Positions 26,584-37,506 of a stretch of DNA of 64,000 nt are shown here, in pieces. The stretch is from Paracoccus ravus (GTDB lineage: Bacteria; Pseudomonadota; Alphaproteobacteria; Rhodobacterales; Rhodobacteraceae): assembly GCF_004522175.1 (NCBI RefSeq), contig NZ_SDEB01000001.1:186001-250000 (forward strand), written 5' to 3'. A model generated the notes under the pieces. It saw only the letters and a program-made list of their open reading frames with translations, did not search any database and was not told the DNA's origin. Position numbers and translations under genes: made by a program. Numbering within the stretch: the stretch's first letter is position 1; each line of letters begins with the position of its first letter.

Positions 26584-27783
26584 TTATACAAGCCTGCCAC
26601 GGGCAAGGTCGAGGACTCGTGAGACCAGAGGTTGCGGATCCCCGGCACGGGACAACAGCATCTCGCGGGCCACAGCGCCCATGCGCCGCTGCCGCGCGGG
26701 GTCGCGGGCAAGCTCGACCAGCGCGCCCGCCAAGCTCTCGGCGCTGACCGGCATGGCCCCGCCCTCCGTATCCAGATCGGCGTAATCGCCCGCATGGTTC
26801 GACACATTCGGCCCATGCAGGATGGCGCAGCGCCAGCCTGCGGGCTCCCAGGGCGTGTGCCCGCCGCGATCGGCAAAGGAGCCGAAGGTGACGCAGATCC
26901 CGGCCCTGGCATACCACTCCGGCATCTCGCCCAGAGTATCGGCCAGCAGGACCGGGGCCTGCGCATCGCCGCCCCGACTGCGCCGGACGGGGTCCAGCCC
27001 CTTGGCCCGCAGCAGCGACGCCACGTCTTCGCCCCGCGCCGGGTGTCGCGGCGCAAGGATCAGGCGCATGTCGGGGATCTCGGCGCGCGCGGCCAGGAAG
27101 GCGTCGCAGATGATCGCGTCCTCGCCCTCATGGGTCGAGGCCGCCAGCACCGTCAGCGCCCGCTCTGGCCCATCTTCGGGCGGTTGGATCTGCGCCGGAG
27201 CCAGAAGTTTGAGATTGAGCCTCGCCCCAAGCGCCGCGCGGGGCAGGCCCAGAGCGACCAGCCTTTCCTCGCTGCCCGCATCCTGCGCGGAAAGCAGATT
27301 GATCCGTCCCAGCATAGGCCCGATCAGCCCCGGCAGCTTCGCCCAACGATCCGCCGAGCGCTGAGAAATCCGCGCGCCAACCACCACCTGCGCCACGCCT
27401 AGCGCATCGGCCTGCGCCGAGCGGTTCGGCCAAAGTTCGTTCTCGACGGTGACCAGAACCGCAGGCTCGACGCGATCCAGAAAGCGCTGCACCGCCTGCG
27501 GCACGTCCAAAGGCGCAAGGCTCGCGGCAAAGCCCATCTGCCGCGCCAATGCCCGTCCGGTCAGGCTATTCGTGGTGACGATCAATTGCGCGTGCTCGGC
27601 AAGCGCCTCGGCCATCAGCCGGACCGAGTTCAACTCACCCACGCTTGCGGCATGAAGCCAGATGCCGCCGGGCACGACATCCGGCCCGCTCAGGGCCAGA
27701 CGCTCGCACCAATCCGGCCCGGCCAAGGGCGCGGCCAGACGCAGGCCCGCTCCCACAAGAGCAGTGGCGCCGCGCCAGATCAT
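26584..27783 (-). CDS. waaA: 3-deoxy-D-manno-octulosonic acid (Kdo) transferase
   Basis: GT30 glycosyltransferase that adds Kdo from CMP-Kdo to lipid IVA in the inner membrane. The 399-residue protein has the donor/acceptor motif IWLHAASVGE (41-50) with the catalytic Glu50, then VTTNSLTGRALARQM, VTVENELWPN, and the C-terminal domain with LAASTHEGEDAII, LILAPRHPARGEDV, and FVTFGSFADRGGHTPWEPA-like nucleotide-binding block (GSFADRGGHTPWEPAGW). The N-terminal membrane-anchor helix is short (residues 5-22). It lies 78 nt downstream of rpe on the same strand; whether the cbb operon reads through is unclear. Confidence 0.93.
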   Translation of the reverse strand: MIWRGATALVGAGLRLAAPLAGPDWCERLALSGPDVVPGGIWLHAASVGELNSVRLMAEALAEHAQLIVTTNSLTGRALARQMGFAASLAPLDVPQAVQRFLDRVEPAVLVTVENELWPNRSAQADALGVAQVVVGARISQRSADRWAKLPGLIGPMLGRINLLSAQDAGSEERLVALGLPRAALGARLNLKLLAPAQIQPPEDGPERALTVLAASTHEGEDAIICDAFLAARAEIPDMRLILAPRHPARGEDVASLLRAKGLDPVRRSRGGDAQAPVLLADTLGEMPEWYARAGICVTFGSFADRGGHTPWEPAGWRCAILHGPNVSNHAGDYADLDTEGGAMPVSAESLAGALVELARDPARQRRMGAVAREMLLSRAGDPQPLVSRVLDLARGRLV

Positions 27784-27861
27784 GGCCGCATGTCCAGATG
27801 CACGTTCAGGGTTCCGCCTCCGCCGGGTTCCGGGTCAGCCTAGCCGCCCGGTCCGGGAGGT

Positions 27862-28554
27862 TCAACGCAACGCGGCCTCGGCGGCGGCGCGGATCGCGCG
27901 GATGTTCTCGCCATAGGGATTGCTGTTCGAGACAGAACCGCCCTTGAACACCGCCGAACCCGCGACCAGCACGTCGGCACCGGCCTCGGCGACCAGCGGC
28001 GCGGTGGTCGGATCGACGCCACCGTCGATCTCGATATGCACCGGGCGGTCGCCGATCATCGCGCGCAGGGTGCGGATCTTCTCAAGCTGGCTATGGATGA
28101 ACTTTTGCCCGCCGAAACCCGGATTGACGGTCATCACGCAAATCAGATCGAGATCGTCGATCAGCCCCTTGGCCGCCTCGGCAGGCGTGCCGGGGTTCAG
28201 CGCAAGGCCCGCTTTCGCGCCCGTCGCGCGGATCGCTTGCAGCGTGCGGTGGATATGCGGACCAGCCTCAAGATGAGCGGTAATGAAGTCGGCGCCCGAT
28301 TCCGCGAAGGCGTCGATATATTGATCGACCGGCGAGATCATCAGGTGGACATCCATCACGCCCTTGATGTGCGGACGGATCGCCTTGCAGGTGGCGGGGC
28401 CGAAGGTGATGTTCGGGACGAAATGGCCGTCCATCACATCGACATGGACCCAGTCAGCACCCTGCGCCTCGACGGCTTGGATCTCTTGGCCGAAATTCGC
28501 GAAATCGGCGGAAAGGATCGAGGGGGCGATCTTGATGCTGCGGTTGAAGCTCAT
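27862..28554 (-). CDS. rpe: Ribulose-phosphate 3-epimerase (cbbE)
   Basis: Interconverts ribulose-5-phosphate and xylulose-5-phosphate, supplying substrate to phosphoribulokinase in the Calvin cycle and serving the pentose phosphate pathway. The 230-residue TIM barrel shows [31 protein letters not shown] with metal-binding His/Asp, [20 protein letters not shown] and [13 protein letters not shown]. The start overlaps the cbbX stop by 4 nt (ATGA), which places it firmly in the cbb operon. It is the last cbb gene. Confidence 0.97.
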   Translation of the reverse strand: MSFNRSIKIAPSILSADFANFGQEIQAVEAQGADWVHVDVMDGHFVPNITFGPATCKAIRPHIKGVMDVHLMISPVDQYIDAFAESGADFITAHLEAGPHIHRTLQAIRATGAKAGLALNPGTPAEAAKGLIDDLDLICVMTVNPGFGGQKFIHSQLEKIRTLRAMIGDRPVHIEIDGGVDPTTAPLVAEAGADVLVAGSAVFKGGSVSNSNPYGENIRAIRAAAEAALR

Positions 28555-29468
28555 GGCACATCCTTCCTGCGGCTGCCGTCAATGTCGAGCCCTCCGGAAA
28601 AGACGCGGCTCGCACGAATATCGGCCTCCGTTAGCGTGGAAAGCGTTTTGGCGTCAACCACGGCCGCTGCGGAAAAAAGCCGGTTTGCCTGACGTAACCG
28701 CGCCCGGTCGAGGGCGTTGCGGATGCTGCGGGCATTGGCGAAATGCGGCTGCAAGCGGCGCAGGCGGATATATTCCTCCATGGCGACCCGGCCTGCTTCA
28801 TCGAAGCCGTAGCCCTGCGCGCCCAGCATCGCGCCCGAGATGCGCCCCAGTTCCTCGTCCGAGTAATCGGGAAACTCGATGTGATGGGCGATGCGCGAGC
28901 GGAAGCCCGGATTGGCCGAGAAGAAGCGGTCCATCCGGTCGGCATAGCCCGCCATGATGACCACGAGATCGTCGCGGTTGTTCTCCATCACCTGCAAGAG
29001 GATCTCGATCGCCTCTTGCCCGTAATCGCGCTCATTGTCGGGCTTGTAGAGGTAATAGGCTTCGTCGATGAACAAGACGCCGCCCATCGCCTTTTTCAGC
29101 ACTTCCTTTGTCTTGGGCGCGGTATGGCCGATATATTGCCCGACCAGATCGTCGCGGGTGACGCTGACCAGATGGCCCTTGCGGACATAGCCCAGACGAT
29201 GCAGCAGCCCCGCCATCTTCAGCGCGACGGTGGTCTTTCCCGTCCCCGGATTGCCGGTAAAGGACATGTGCAGCGTCGGGGTCTCATGCGCCAGACCCAG
29301 TTGCCGCCGCGCCCGATCGACCAGCAACAGCGCCGCCGTTTCGCGGACACGCTCCTTGACGGGGGCCAGCCCGATCAGCTCGCGGTCCAACTCGTCCAAA
29401 ATCTCGCGCACGCCCGAGGATTCGTATTCCGCCCTCAGATCCACCGTCAGCGGCACCGCATCGTCCAT
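28551..29468 (-). CDS. cbbX: Red-type RuBisCO activase CbbX
   Basis: AAA+ remodelling ATPase that pulls on the C-terminus of inhibited red-type RuBisCO large subunits to release tight-binding sugar phosphates. It is 305 residues. Walker A GNPGTGKT lies at 72-79, the pore loop YIGHTA at 112-117, Walker B VLFIDEA at 131-137, sensor/arginine-finger region [11 protein letters not shown] at about 208-218. Family activity is stimulated by RuBP and ATP. It sits in the expected place downstream of cbbLS but is separated from cbbS by 69 nt containing strong hairpins. Confidence 0.97.
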   Translation of the reverse strand: MDDAVPLTVDLRAEYESSGVREILDELDRELIGLAPVKERVRETAALLLVDRARRQLGLAHETPTLHMSFTGNPGTGKTTVALKMAGLLHRLGYVRKGHLVSVTRDDLVGQYIGHTAPKTKEVLKKAMGGVLFIDEAYYLYKPDNERDYGQEAIEILLQVMENNRDDLVVIMAGYADRMDRFFSANPGFRSRIAHHIEFPDYSDEELGRISGAMLGAQGYGFDEAGRVAMEEYIRLRRLQPHFANARSIRNALDRARLRQANRLFSAAAVVDAKTLSTLTEADIRASRVFSGGLDIDGSRRKDVP

Positions 29469-29504
29469 GGCCCATCCTTTCGTCGTTACCGTGGCACGGG
29501 GGGT

Positions 29505-29547
29505 GCGGGGGGCAGCGCCCCCCGCCGTCGCCGGGCGTCAGCCCGGC
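29505..29547 (-). promoter_or_regulatory. Two strong hairpins between cbbS and cbbX
   Basis: On the minus strand, GCCGGGC-(TGAC)-GCCCGGC (29530-29547) holds the cbbS stop codon in its loop, followed by a 9-bp perfect stem GCGGGGGGC/GCCCCCCGC with a 3-nt loop (29505-29525). There is no T tract, so it is more likely an mRNA-stabilising or processing structure, or a partial terminator, that raises cbbLS expression relative to cbbX. Confidence 0.6.
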
Positions 29548-29939
29548 ATTCCGCCGACCATCTCATGCGTGTAGCGCATCGCGCGGCCATCCACCTCTTG
29601 CCGCCATGTCCGGAAGCTCGGCTCTTGCGCGGGACGGTTCACGATGAAGGACATCATCACCGTCTCCCATCCGCGCGAACTGTCGAAGGCATTGATGCGG
29701 ATATAGGCGTCGCCATGCGCCTTGCGGCAATCCGCCAGTTCCATCATCACGCCCTTGGCATCCTTCAGATCGAACATCGGATGGCCCCACATCTCCCAAT
29801 AGGTATTGCGGGGATGGGGCTCGAAGGTCCATTCGATCCCGACGGCCCATTCGCGCGACAGGATGTATTCGATCTGGTCGCGGATCTGCTCGTCGGTCAG
29901 GTCGGGCAGGAACGAGAAGCAACCTTGGGTGATACGCAT
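29538..29939 (-). CDS. cbbS: RuBisCO small subunit, red type (form IC)
   Basis: Small subunit (133 residues) of the L8S8 carboxylase. It starts MRITQGCFSFLPDLTDEQIRDQIEYIL, and WEMWGHPMFDLKDAKGVMMELADCRKAHGDAYIRINAFDSSRGWETVMMSFIVNRP is the conserved small-subunit core. The C-terminal extension to residue 133 (EPSFRTWRQEVDGRAMRYTHEM) is the hairpin that closes the central pore in red-type enzymes, replacing the green-type loop. The ATG at 29939 has a GGAGG-like site upstream. It lies 10 nt after cbbL. Confidence 0.97.
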   Translation of the reverse strand: MRITQGCFSFLPDLTDEQIRDQIEYILSREWAVGIEWTFEPHPRNTYWEMWGHPMFDLKDAKGVMMELADCRKAHGDAYIRINAFDSSRGWETVMMSFIVNRPAQEPSFRTWRQEVDGRAMRYTHEMVGGMPG

Positions 29940-29949
29940 ATTTCCCTCC

Positions 29950-31425
<1,476 letters not shown>

Positions 31426-32505
31426 CTATGCGGCCTTGGAGCCGGTGATGGCCGGGTTCAACGCCCCCGACGCGTAGCGTTTGGCCATCTCGTCCATCGC
31501 GATGACCTTGATCTTGGGGGCCATGCCCGCCGTGCCGAAGCGTTCGAACCGGTCGCGGCACAAAGCGGTCAGTTCCTTCATGGCGGGGATCATGAATTTC
31601 CGCGGATCGAACTCATCCGGTCGGTCGCGGGCGACCTTGCGGAAATGCCCGGTCATGGCCATGCGGCAATCGGTGTCGATATTGACCTTGCGCACGCCGT
31701 GGCGGATGCCGCGCTCGATCTCCTCGACGGGGACGCCATAGGTCTGGGGCATCTCGCCGCCGGACTGGTTGATGAGATCCTGCAGATGTTGCGGCACGCT
31801 GGAAGAGCCATGCATCACCAGATGCGTGCCGGGCAGGCGCTGGTGGATCGCCTCGATGACATGCATGGCGAGGATCTCGCCATCGGGCTTGCGGCTGAAC
31901 TTGTAGGCCCCGTGGCTGGTGCCGCAGGCGATGGCCAGCGCATCGCAGCCCGTTCGCAGCACGAAATCCACCGCCTGATCGGGATCGGTCAGAAGCTGGG
32001 AATGATCCAGCTTGCCCTCGGCCCCCGAGCCATCCTCGGCGGCGGCCTCACCGGTTTCCAGCGAGCCCAGAACGCCCAGTTCGCCCTCGACCGAGGCCCC
32101 GACGGCATGGGCGGCCTCGGACACCTTGGCCGTCACCGCGACATTGTAGTCGTAATCGGCGGGGGTCTTCATGTCCTCAAGAAGCGAGCCGTCCATCATC
32201 ACCGAGGTGAAGCCGTGCCGGATCGCCGACATGCAGGTGGCAAGGTTGTTGCCATGGTCCTGATGCAGGCAGATCGGGATCGCCGGATTCATCTCGGCCA
32301 GCGCCTCGACCATGCGGCGCAGCATGATGTCCCCGGCATAGGAACGCGCGCCGCGCGAGGCCTGCAGGATCACCGGGGCATCGACCTGCGCGGCGGCCTG
32401 AACGATCGCGAGGCCCTGCTCCATGTTGTTGATGTTGAAGGCCGGCACGCCATAGCCATGCTCGGCGGCGTGATCGAGAAGCTGTCTCAGCGTGATGAGG
32501 GCCAT
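31426..32505 (-). CDS. cbbA: Class II fructose-1,6/sedoheptulose-1,7-bisphosphate aldolase
   Basis: Zn-dependent aldolase (359 residues) condensing dihydroxyacetone phosphate with glyceraldehyde-3-phosphate or erythrose-4-phosphate in the Calvin cycle. The class II motifs are visible: [13 protein letters not shown] near the start, [13 protein letters not shown] with a metal His, [27 protein letters not shown], and [10 protein letters not shown]. It is translationally coupled to cbbT: the cbbT stop overlaps this ATG (TGATG). The CbbA-subfamily long type fits the operon. Confidence 0.96.
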   Translation of the reverse strand: MALITLRQLLDHAAEHGYGVPAFNINNMEQGLAIVQAAAQVDAPVILQASRGARSYAGDIMLRRMVEALAEMNPAIPICLHQDHGNNLATCMSAIRHGFTSVMMDGSLLEDMKTPADYDYNVAVTAKVSEAAHAVGASVEGELGVLGSLETGEAAAEDGSGAEGKLDHSQLLTDPDQAVDFVLRTGCDALAIACGTSHGAYKFSRKPDGEILAMHVIEAIHQRLPGTHLVMHGSSSVPQHLQDLINQSGGEMPQTYGVPVEEIERGIRHGVRKVNIDTDCRMAMTGHFRKVARDRPDEFDPRKFMIPAMKELTALCRDRFERFGTAGMAPKIKVIAMDEMAKRYASGALNPAITGSKAA

Positions 32506-34505
32506 CACTTTCCTCCCTGGATCAGTTGATGGGCAAGGTCCGCCGCCGCCTCGGCCGTGATGCCGAAATGGCGGTAAAGCTCGGGGGCCGGGGCCGATGC
32601 GCCAAAGCCCGTCATGCCGAGGAAGCCGTCGCCGGGGCGCAGCATCAGCCCGTCCCAGCCCTGCCGGATCAGCGCCTCGATGCCGATGCGGGGGGCCTCT
32701 CCCAGCACCGCGTCGCGCTCGGCCTCGGGGCGGGCGGCGAAAAGCTCGAATGAAGGGGCCGAGACCACGGCGGCGCGCAGGCCCTGTCCGGCCAGCAGGT
32801 CGGCGGCGGCAAGGGCGATCTCGACCTCGGAGCCGGTCGCGATCAGCGTCAGGTCGCGGGGGCCGTCGGTTTCGCGCAGGACATAGGCGCCCTGCCGGGT
32901 CAGGTTCTCACCGGCATCCGCGCGCACCGTCGGCAGGTTCTGCCGCGACAGGCACAGGACCGAAGGCGTCCGGGGCGCGGTCAGGGCGATCTCCCAGGCT
33001 TCGGCGGTCTCGATGGCGTCGGCGGGGCGGAAGACCATCAGGTTCGGGATGGCGCGCAAAGCCGCGACATGCTCGACCGGCTGGTGGGTCGGGCCGTCCT
33101 CACCGAGGCCGATGCTGTCATGGGTCATCACATGGACAACTGGCACGCCCATCAGCGCGCCCAGCCGGATCGCGGGGCGGGAATAGTCGCTGAAGGCGAG
33201 GAAGGTCCCGCCATAGGGAATCAGCCCGCCATGCAGCGCGATGCCGTTCATCGCCGCCGCCATGCCATGCTCGCGGATGCCGTAATGGATGTAGCGGCCC
33301 GCCCGATCCGTGGCGGTCACCGGGGTCATCCCCTTCGTGCGGGTGTTGTTCGAGCCTGTCAGATCGGCCGAGCCGCCCACGGTATTCGGCAGCGTGGCAT
33401 TCACCACCTCCAGCGCCATCTCGCTGGATTTTCGCGTCGCGACCCTGGGGCGGTCCGCCGCCAGCCTCGTGACGTGATCGGCAATGGCGCGGCGCAGCGC
33501 CCCGGCATCCGGCGCGGCCAGCGCGGCTTCGAGATCGGCCCGGAGGGGGGAGTGGGCCAACCGTTCCTGCCATGCCGACCGCGCCGCGGCCCCTCGCGCC
33601 GAGACAGCACGCCAGGAGTCGAGGATCTCCTGCGGCAGCACGAAGGGATCGTGTGTCCAGCCCAGATGGGTCCGGGCGGCGGCGATCTCGGCCGCGCCCA
33701 GCGGCGCGCCATGCACGTCATGGCTGCCCTGCTTGTTCGGCGCGCCATAGCCGATCACCGTGCGGCAGGCAATCAGCGAGGGGCGCTCATCCCTTTGCGC
33801 GGCCTCGATCGCTGCGGCGACGGCCTCGCGGTCGTGGCCGTCCACCGCCTGCACATGCCAGCCCGCGGCGGCAAAGCGCGCCCTCTGGTCGGTCGAGGTC
33901 GAAAGCTCGGTCCCGCCATCGATGGTGATGCGGTTGTCATCCCAGAGCACGATCAGGCGGCCCAGCCGCTGATGCCCGGCGAAATCGATGGCCTCGTGGC
34001 TGATCCCCTCCATCAGGCAGCCATCGCCGCAGATGACATAGGTGCGGTGATCGACCAGATCGTCGCCGAAACGGGCGTTCATCATGCGCTCGGCCAGGGC
34101 CATGCCGACCGCCGTGCTGATGCCCTGGCCTAGCGGGCCGGTGGTGGTCTCGATCCCCTTGGCATGGCCATATTCCGGATGTCCCGCCGTGCGCGAACCC
34201 AGCTGCCGGAAATTGCGCAGCTGGTCCATGCCCATGTCGTCATAGCCCAGCATGTGGTTGATCGCATAGACCAGCATCGAGCCATGCCCCGCCGACATCA
34301 CGAAACGGTCGCGGTCGGGCCATTTGTCGTCGCTCGGGTCGATCCGCATGAAGCGGTTGAAGAGCACCGCCGCGACATCGGCCATGCCCATGGGGGCGCC
34401 GGGATGGCCGGATTTCGCCGCCTCGACCGCGTCCATGGCAAGGACCCGGATCGCGGTCGCCATTCCGGCTTCCAGATCGGATTGAACGGGGGCCATCTGG
34501 TTCAT
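32505..34505 (-). CDS. cbbT: Transketolase
   Basis: Thiamine-diphosphate enzyme of 666 residues transferring two-carbon ketol units in the regenerative phase of the Calvin cycle. Conserved features: [18 protein letters not shown] (sugar-binding region), [38 protein letters not shown], the ThDP motif [13 protein letters not shown] followed by a DDNRITIDG, and in the C-terminal half [19 protein letters not shown]. The length is normal. It sits between cbbP and cbbA; a separate housekeeping tkt may exist elsewhere. Confidence 0.97.
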   Translation of the reverse strand: MNQMAPVQSDLEAGMATAIRVLAMDAVEAAKSGHPGAPMGMADVAAVLFNRFMRIDPSDDKWPDRDRFVMSAGHGSMLVYAINHMLGYDDMGMDQLRNFRQLGSRTAGHPEYGHAKGIETTTGPLGQGISTAVGMALAERMMNARFGDDLVDHRTYVICGDGCLMEGISHEAIDFAGHQRLGRLIVLWDDNRITIDGGTELSTSTDQRARFAAAGWHVQAVDGHDREAVAAAIEAAQRDERPSLIACRTVIGYGAPNKQGSHDVHGAPLGAAEIAAARTHLGWTHDPFVLPQEILDSWRAVSARGAAARSAWQERLAHSPLRADLEAALAAPDAGALRRAIADHVTRLAADRPRVATRKSSEMALEVVNATLPNTVGGSADLTGSNNTRTKGMTPVTATDRAGRYIHYGIREHGMAAAMNGIALHGGLIPYGGTFLAFSDYSRPAIRLGALMGVPVVHVMTHDSIGLGEDGPTHQPVEHVAALRAIPNLMVFRPADAIETAEAWEIALTAPRTPSVLCLSRQNLPTVRADAGENLTRQGAYVLRETDGPRDLTLIATGSEVEIALAAADLLAGQGLRAAVVSAPSFELFAARPEAERDAVLGEAPRIGIEALIRQGWDGLMLRPGDGFLGMTGFGASAPAPELYRHFGITAEAAADLAHQLIQGGK

Positions 34506-34517
34506 CGCATCCTCCTT

Positions 34518-35390
34518 TCAGGCGCGCTTCGCATCTCCGACCATCCGCAGGATGATCGGGGTCAGGATTAGTTGCATGGCGAGGTCGAGCTTCGGCCCCG
34601 GAATGACGATGGAATTCGGGCGGCTCATCCACGAGCCGTGAATCATCGAGGTGAGATAGGGGAAATCGATCCCGCGCGGATTGCGAAAGCGGATCACAAC
34701 GAGGCTTTCGTCATGGGTCGGGATCCAGCGCGCGATGAAGGGGTTCGAGGTATCGACCACCGGGACGCGCTGGAAGTTGATGTCGGTCTGGGTGAATTGC
34801 GGGCAGATCACATGCACATAGGCATGCATCCGGCGCAGGATCACGTCGGTGACGGCCTCGGTCGAATAGCCCCGGCTGGCCTTGTCGCGGTGGATCTTCT
34901 GGATCCATTCGAGGTTGATGACCGGGACGACGCCGATCTTCAGATCGGCCTGCCCCGCGATGTCGAGCCCCTCGGCCTTCACCGCGCCATGCAGCCCCTC
35001 GTAGAAGAGCAGGTCCGAGCCGGGCTGGAATTCCTCCCAATCGGTGAAGCAGCCGGGCGGCGTGCCGGTGACCTCGGCCTCGCGGTCGTCATGGACATAG
35101 TGGCGGGTGCGCCCGGTGCCGGTCTGGGCATAGGTGCGAAAGACCTCTTCCAGCGCGTGCAACTCATTGGCGTCGAGGCTGAAATGGCTGAAGGTGTGGT
35201 CGCCCGCCTCGGTCCGGCGCGCCAGTTCCGCCTTCATCGCCGCGCGGTCATAGCGGTGGAAAGCGTCACCCTCGATCGACGCGGCATTGATCCCCTCGCG
35301 GCGGAAGATCTGGTCGAAAGTGTTCTTGATCGTCGTCGTGCCCGCCCCCGACGAGCCGGTAACCGAGATGATCGGGTGTTTCTTGCTCAT
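34518..35390 (-). CDS. cbbP: Phosphoribulokinase
   Basis: Phosphorylates ribulose-5-phosphate to RuBP with ATP, committing carbon to fixation. The 290-residue bacterial (octameric, NADH-activated) type shows an atypical P-loop GSSGAGTTT (12-20), EGDAFHRYDRAAMKAEL, HFSLDANELHALEEVF, and LLFYEGLHGAVKAEG with catalytic acidic residue. The C-terminus includes IPTHDESLVVIRFRNPRGIDFPYLTSMIHGSWMSRPNSIVIPG. It is 12 nt from cbbT and 9 nt from cbbF. Confidence 0.98.
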   Translation of the reverse strand: MSKKHPIISVTGSSGAGTTTIKNTFDQIFRREGINAASIEGDAFHRYDRAAMKAELARRTEAGDHTFSHFSLDANELHALEEVFRTYAQTGTGRTRHYVHDDREAEVTGTPPGCFTDWEEFQPGSDLLFYEGLHGAVKAEGLDIAGQADLKIGVVPVINLEWIQKIHRDKASRGYSTEAVTDVILRRMHAYVHVICPQFTQTDINFQRVPVVDTSNPFIARWIPTHDESLVVIRFRNPRGIDFPYLTSMIHGSWMSRPNSIVIPGPKLDLAMQLILTPIILRMVGDAKRA

Positions 35391-35399
35391 TGTCCCCCC

Positions 35400-36392
35400 T
35401 CAGGCCCGAAACAGGCCGCGCTGGCCGAAAAGCGCCGAGACTTCGGTCTCGGGCAGGTCGTGATAGGCGGCGATCCGGGCGACCTTCTCGGCCGAGCCGA
35501 AAACGAAGGGCGTGCGCTGGTGCAGCGTCTCGACGCGCAGGTCGAGGATCGGCTCGCAGGCATCGGTGGCCTGCCCGCCCGCCTGCGAGATCAGGAAGGC
35601 GATCGGGCCGCATTCGTAGAGCATGCGCAGCCGGCCATGCTCGTAGCCCTTGCGCGCGTCGGAAGGGTAAAGGAACACCCCGCCCCGGATCAGGATGCGA
35701 TGCGTCTCGGCCACCAGCGAGGCGATCCAGCGCATGTTGAAATTGCGCCCGCGCGGGCCGTCGCTGCCGGCGAGGCAATCGTCGATGAAGGCCCGGACCG
35801 GGCGCGACCAATGCCGGTAGTTCGATGCGTTGATGGCAAATTCGCAGGCATCCTCGGGGATGCTCAGCCGCGCGGCCTCCAGGCGGAAGGCGTCGCTTGC
35901 CGGGCACAGCGCGTAATGCTGCACGCCGTCGCCGAAGCTGACCATCATGGCGCAGCGCGGGCCATAGATGATGTAGCCGGCGGCGATCTGGTCATGCAGC
36001 GGGCGCAGGAAGCTGGCCGCCGCATCGGCCTCGGCGGCATAGACCGAGAAGATGCTGCCGATCGAGACATTGGTGTCGATATTCGAGGACCCGTCCAGCG
36101 GGTCGATCGCCACCGCCCAGGTCCCCGAAGGGTCGAGCTCGATGGCGTCCTCCTGTTCCTCCGAGGCGAACCAGCGCACCCCCGCGCCAGCCAGCGCCGC
36201 CCGGAACAGGTCGTCGGCCATGACGTCCAGCGCCTTCTGTCCGTCGCCGTCGGCATTGGTCCCGACCGCGGCGGAAAGCGCGCCGCCCTGCCGGATGATC
36301 GCGGCAAGCGCCGCGCCCGAGCGGGCGATGGCTTGCATCAGCGGCTGCAATTCCTGCGGAATTCGATGTGTCTCGATGCTGGCGACGGTCAT
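35400..36392 (-). CDS. cbbF: Fructose-1,6-/sedoheptulose-1,7-bisphosphatase (class I)
   Basis: Metal-dependent phosphatase of 330 residues, first gene of the cbb operon. The class I FBPase motifs are [18 protein letters not shown] (metal/phosphate site) and [16 protein letters not shown] upstream of it, with [31 protein letters not shown] as the sugar-phosphate site. Translation is assigned to the ATG at 36392 ([12 protein letters not shown]) with GGAGGGG 4 nt upstream; 20 additional in-frame codons fall in the regulatory region. The divergent cbbR lies 94 nt away. Confidence 0.95.
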   Translation of the reverse strand: MTVASIETHRIPQELQPLMQAIARSGAALAAIIRQGGALSAAVGTNADGDGQKALDVMADDLFRAALAGAGVRWFASEEQEDAIELDPSGTWAVAIDPLDGSSNIDTNVSIGSIFSVYAAEADAAASFLRPLHDQIAAGYIIYGPRCAMMVSFGDGVQHYALCPASDAFRLEAARLSIPEDACEFAINASNYRHWSRPVRAFIDDCLAGSDGPRGRNFNMRWIASLVAETHRILIRGGVFLYPSDARKGYEHGRLRMLYECGPIAFLISQAGGQATDACEPILDLRVETLHQRTPFVFGSAEKVARIAAYHDLPETEVSALFGQRGLFRA

Positions 36393-36486
36393 CGGCCCCT
36401 CCCCGGCACGGTTCCCTCCTTCTTGTTGACATGGCTGCGGTTTAAGACACATTTAAAAATCCGGAACCCATCTTCAGAAAATCCGA
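36393..36486. promoter_or_regulatory. cbbR-cbbF divergent promoter and candidate CbbR operator
   Basis: This 94-nt region is markedly AT-richer than its surroundings. It holds the inverted repeat TTTAA-N7-TTAAA (36441-36457), which includes a LysR-type T-N11-A pair (T36443, A36455). A TTGACA hexamer at 36426-36431 could be the -35 of cbbR. CbbR activates cbbF transcription and represses its own gene in relatives, so a shared operator between them is expected. Confidence 0.65.
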
Positions 36487-37410
36487 ATGAGCCGCATTGA
36501 TGCCGTCACCCTTCGCCAGTTGCGCACGCTGCGCGCGGTGATCGAGAACGGCTCACTAACCGGCGCGGCTGCCGACCTTGGTCTGAGCGCGCCGGCAGTT
36601 CACGGCCAGTTGCGCAGCCTTGAAGACCTGATGTCGGCCCCTCTTGTCCTGCGCGGCGAGCACGGCGCCTTCGTCCCGACGGATGAGGGCCTCGCGATCC
36701 TAGAGGCCGAAGCGCAGATTTCAGTCGCGCTCGAAAGTTGCGCGCGGCGAGTCGCGGCCTTGCAAAGCGGGCTGACCGGCAATGTCTCGCTGGGGGTGGT
36801 CTCGACCGGGAAATATTTCGCGCCGCGTCTGGTCGCCGAATTGCGCCGCGCCTTGCCTGATGTCGAGGTGACGCTGAAGATCGGCAATCGCGATGCGGTG
36901 ATCCAATGGCTGGGCGCGCGGGCGGTGGATCTCGCGATCATGGGCCGCCCGCCGCGTAGCCCTGCGGTCGTGGCCGAGCCGGTCGGCCCGCATCCTCATG
37001 TCATCGTCGCGCCCCCCGACCATCCCCTCGCCGATGCCGACCCGGCGCTGCCGCAGGACCTGCTGGCCGAGACCTTCCTCGCCCGCGAGCGCGGCTCGGG
37101 GACGCGCATCCTGATGACGCGCTTCCTCGACCGCATCGGCGAGGGCGCGACCTGGCGCATGGTCGAGATGGGCACCAATGAGACAATCAAGCAGGCGGTG
37201 ATCGCGGGGCTCGGCATCGCGCTGATCTCGCTCCATACCGTGACCGAGGAACTGCGCGCCGGGCGGCTGATCTCGCTGCGCGCCATCGGCCTGCCGATCC
37301 AGCGCAGCTGGTTCCTGATCCGGCGCGAGGATACCGCGCTTTCCCCGGCGGGGACGCGCATCCACGACCATATCCGCGACATGAACGGCTCATTCCTGCC
37401 CCAGCTCTGA
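36487..37410 (+). CDS. cbbR: LysR-type regulator of the Calvin cycle operon
   Basis: A 307-residue LysR transcription factor. The N-terminal winged helix-turn-helix (about 5-63) reads TLRQLRTLRAVIENGSLTGAAADLGLSAPAVHGQLRSLEDLM. The effector-binding domain (about 90-300) has the CbbR-like start GNVSLGVVSTGKYFAPRLVAELRRALPDVEVTLKIGNRDAVI. The divergent position next to cbbF is the classical cbbR arrangement; effectors in relatives are RuBP, NADPH and other metabolites that report the state of the cycle. Confidence 0.95.
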   Translation: MSRIDAVTLRQLRTLRAVIENGSLTGAAADLGLSAPAVHGQLRSLEDLMSAPLVLRGEHGAFVPTDEGLAILEAEAQISVALESCARRVAALQSGLTGNVSLGVVSTGKYFAPRLVAELRRALPDVEVTLKIGNRDAVIQWLGARAVDLAIMGRPPRSPAVVAEPVGPHPHVIVAPPDHPLADADPALPQDLLAETFLARERGSGTRILMTRFLDRIGEGATWRMVEMGTNETIKQAVIAGLGIALISLHTVTEELRAGRLISLRAIGLPIQRSWFLIRREDTALSPAGTRIHDHIRDMNGSFLPQL

Positions 37411-37506
37411 CGGCCCCCCTTGGGCTTTTCGGCTCAGGGCCTATATTGGAGGGCAAAGCGCGCCTCCGCCTTGCCGGGCCGCGCCACCCATTCCGAAGGA
37501 CAAATC

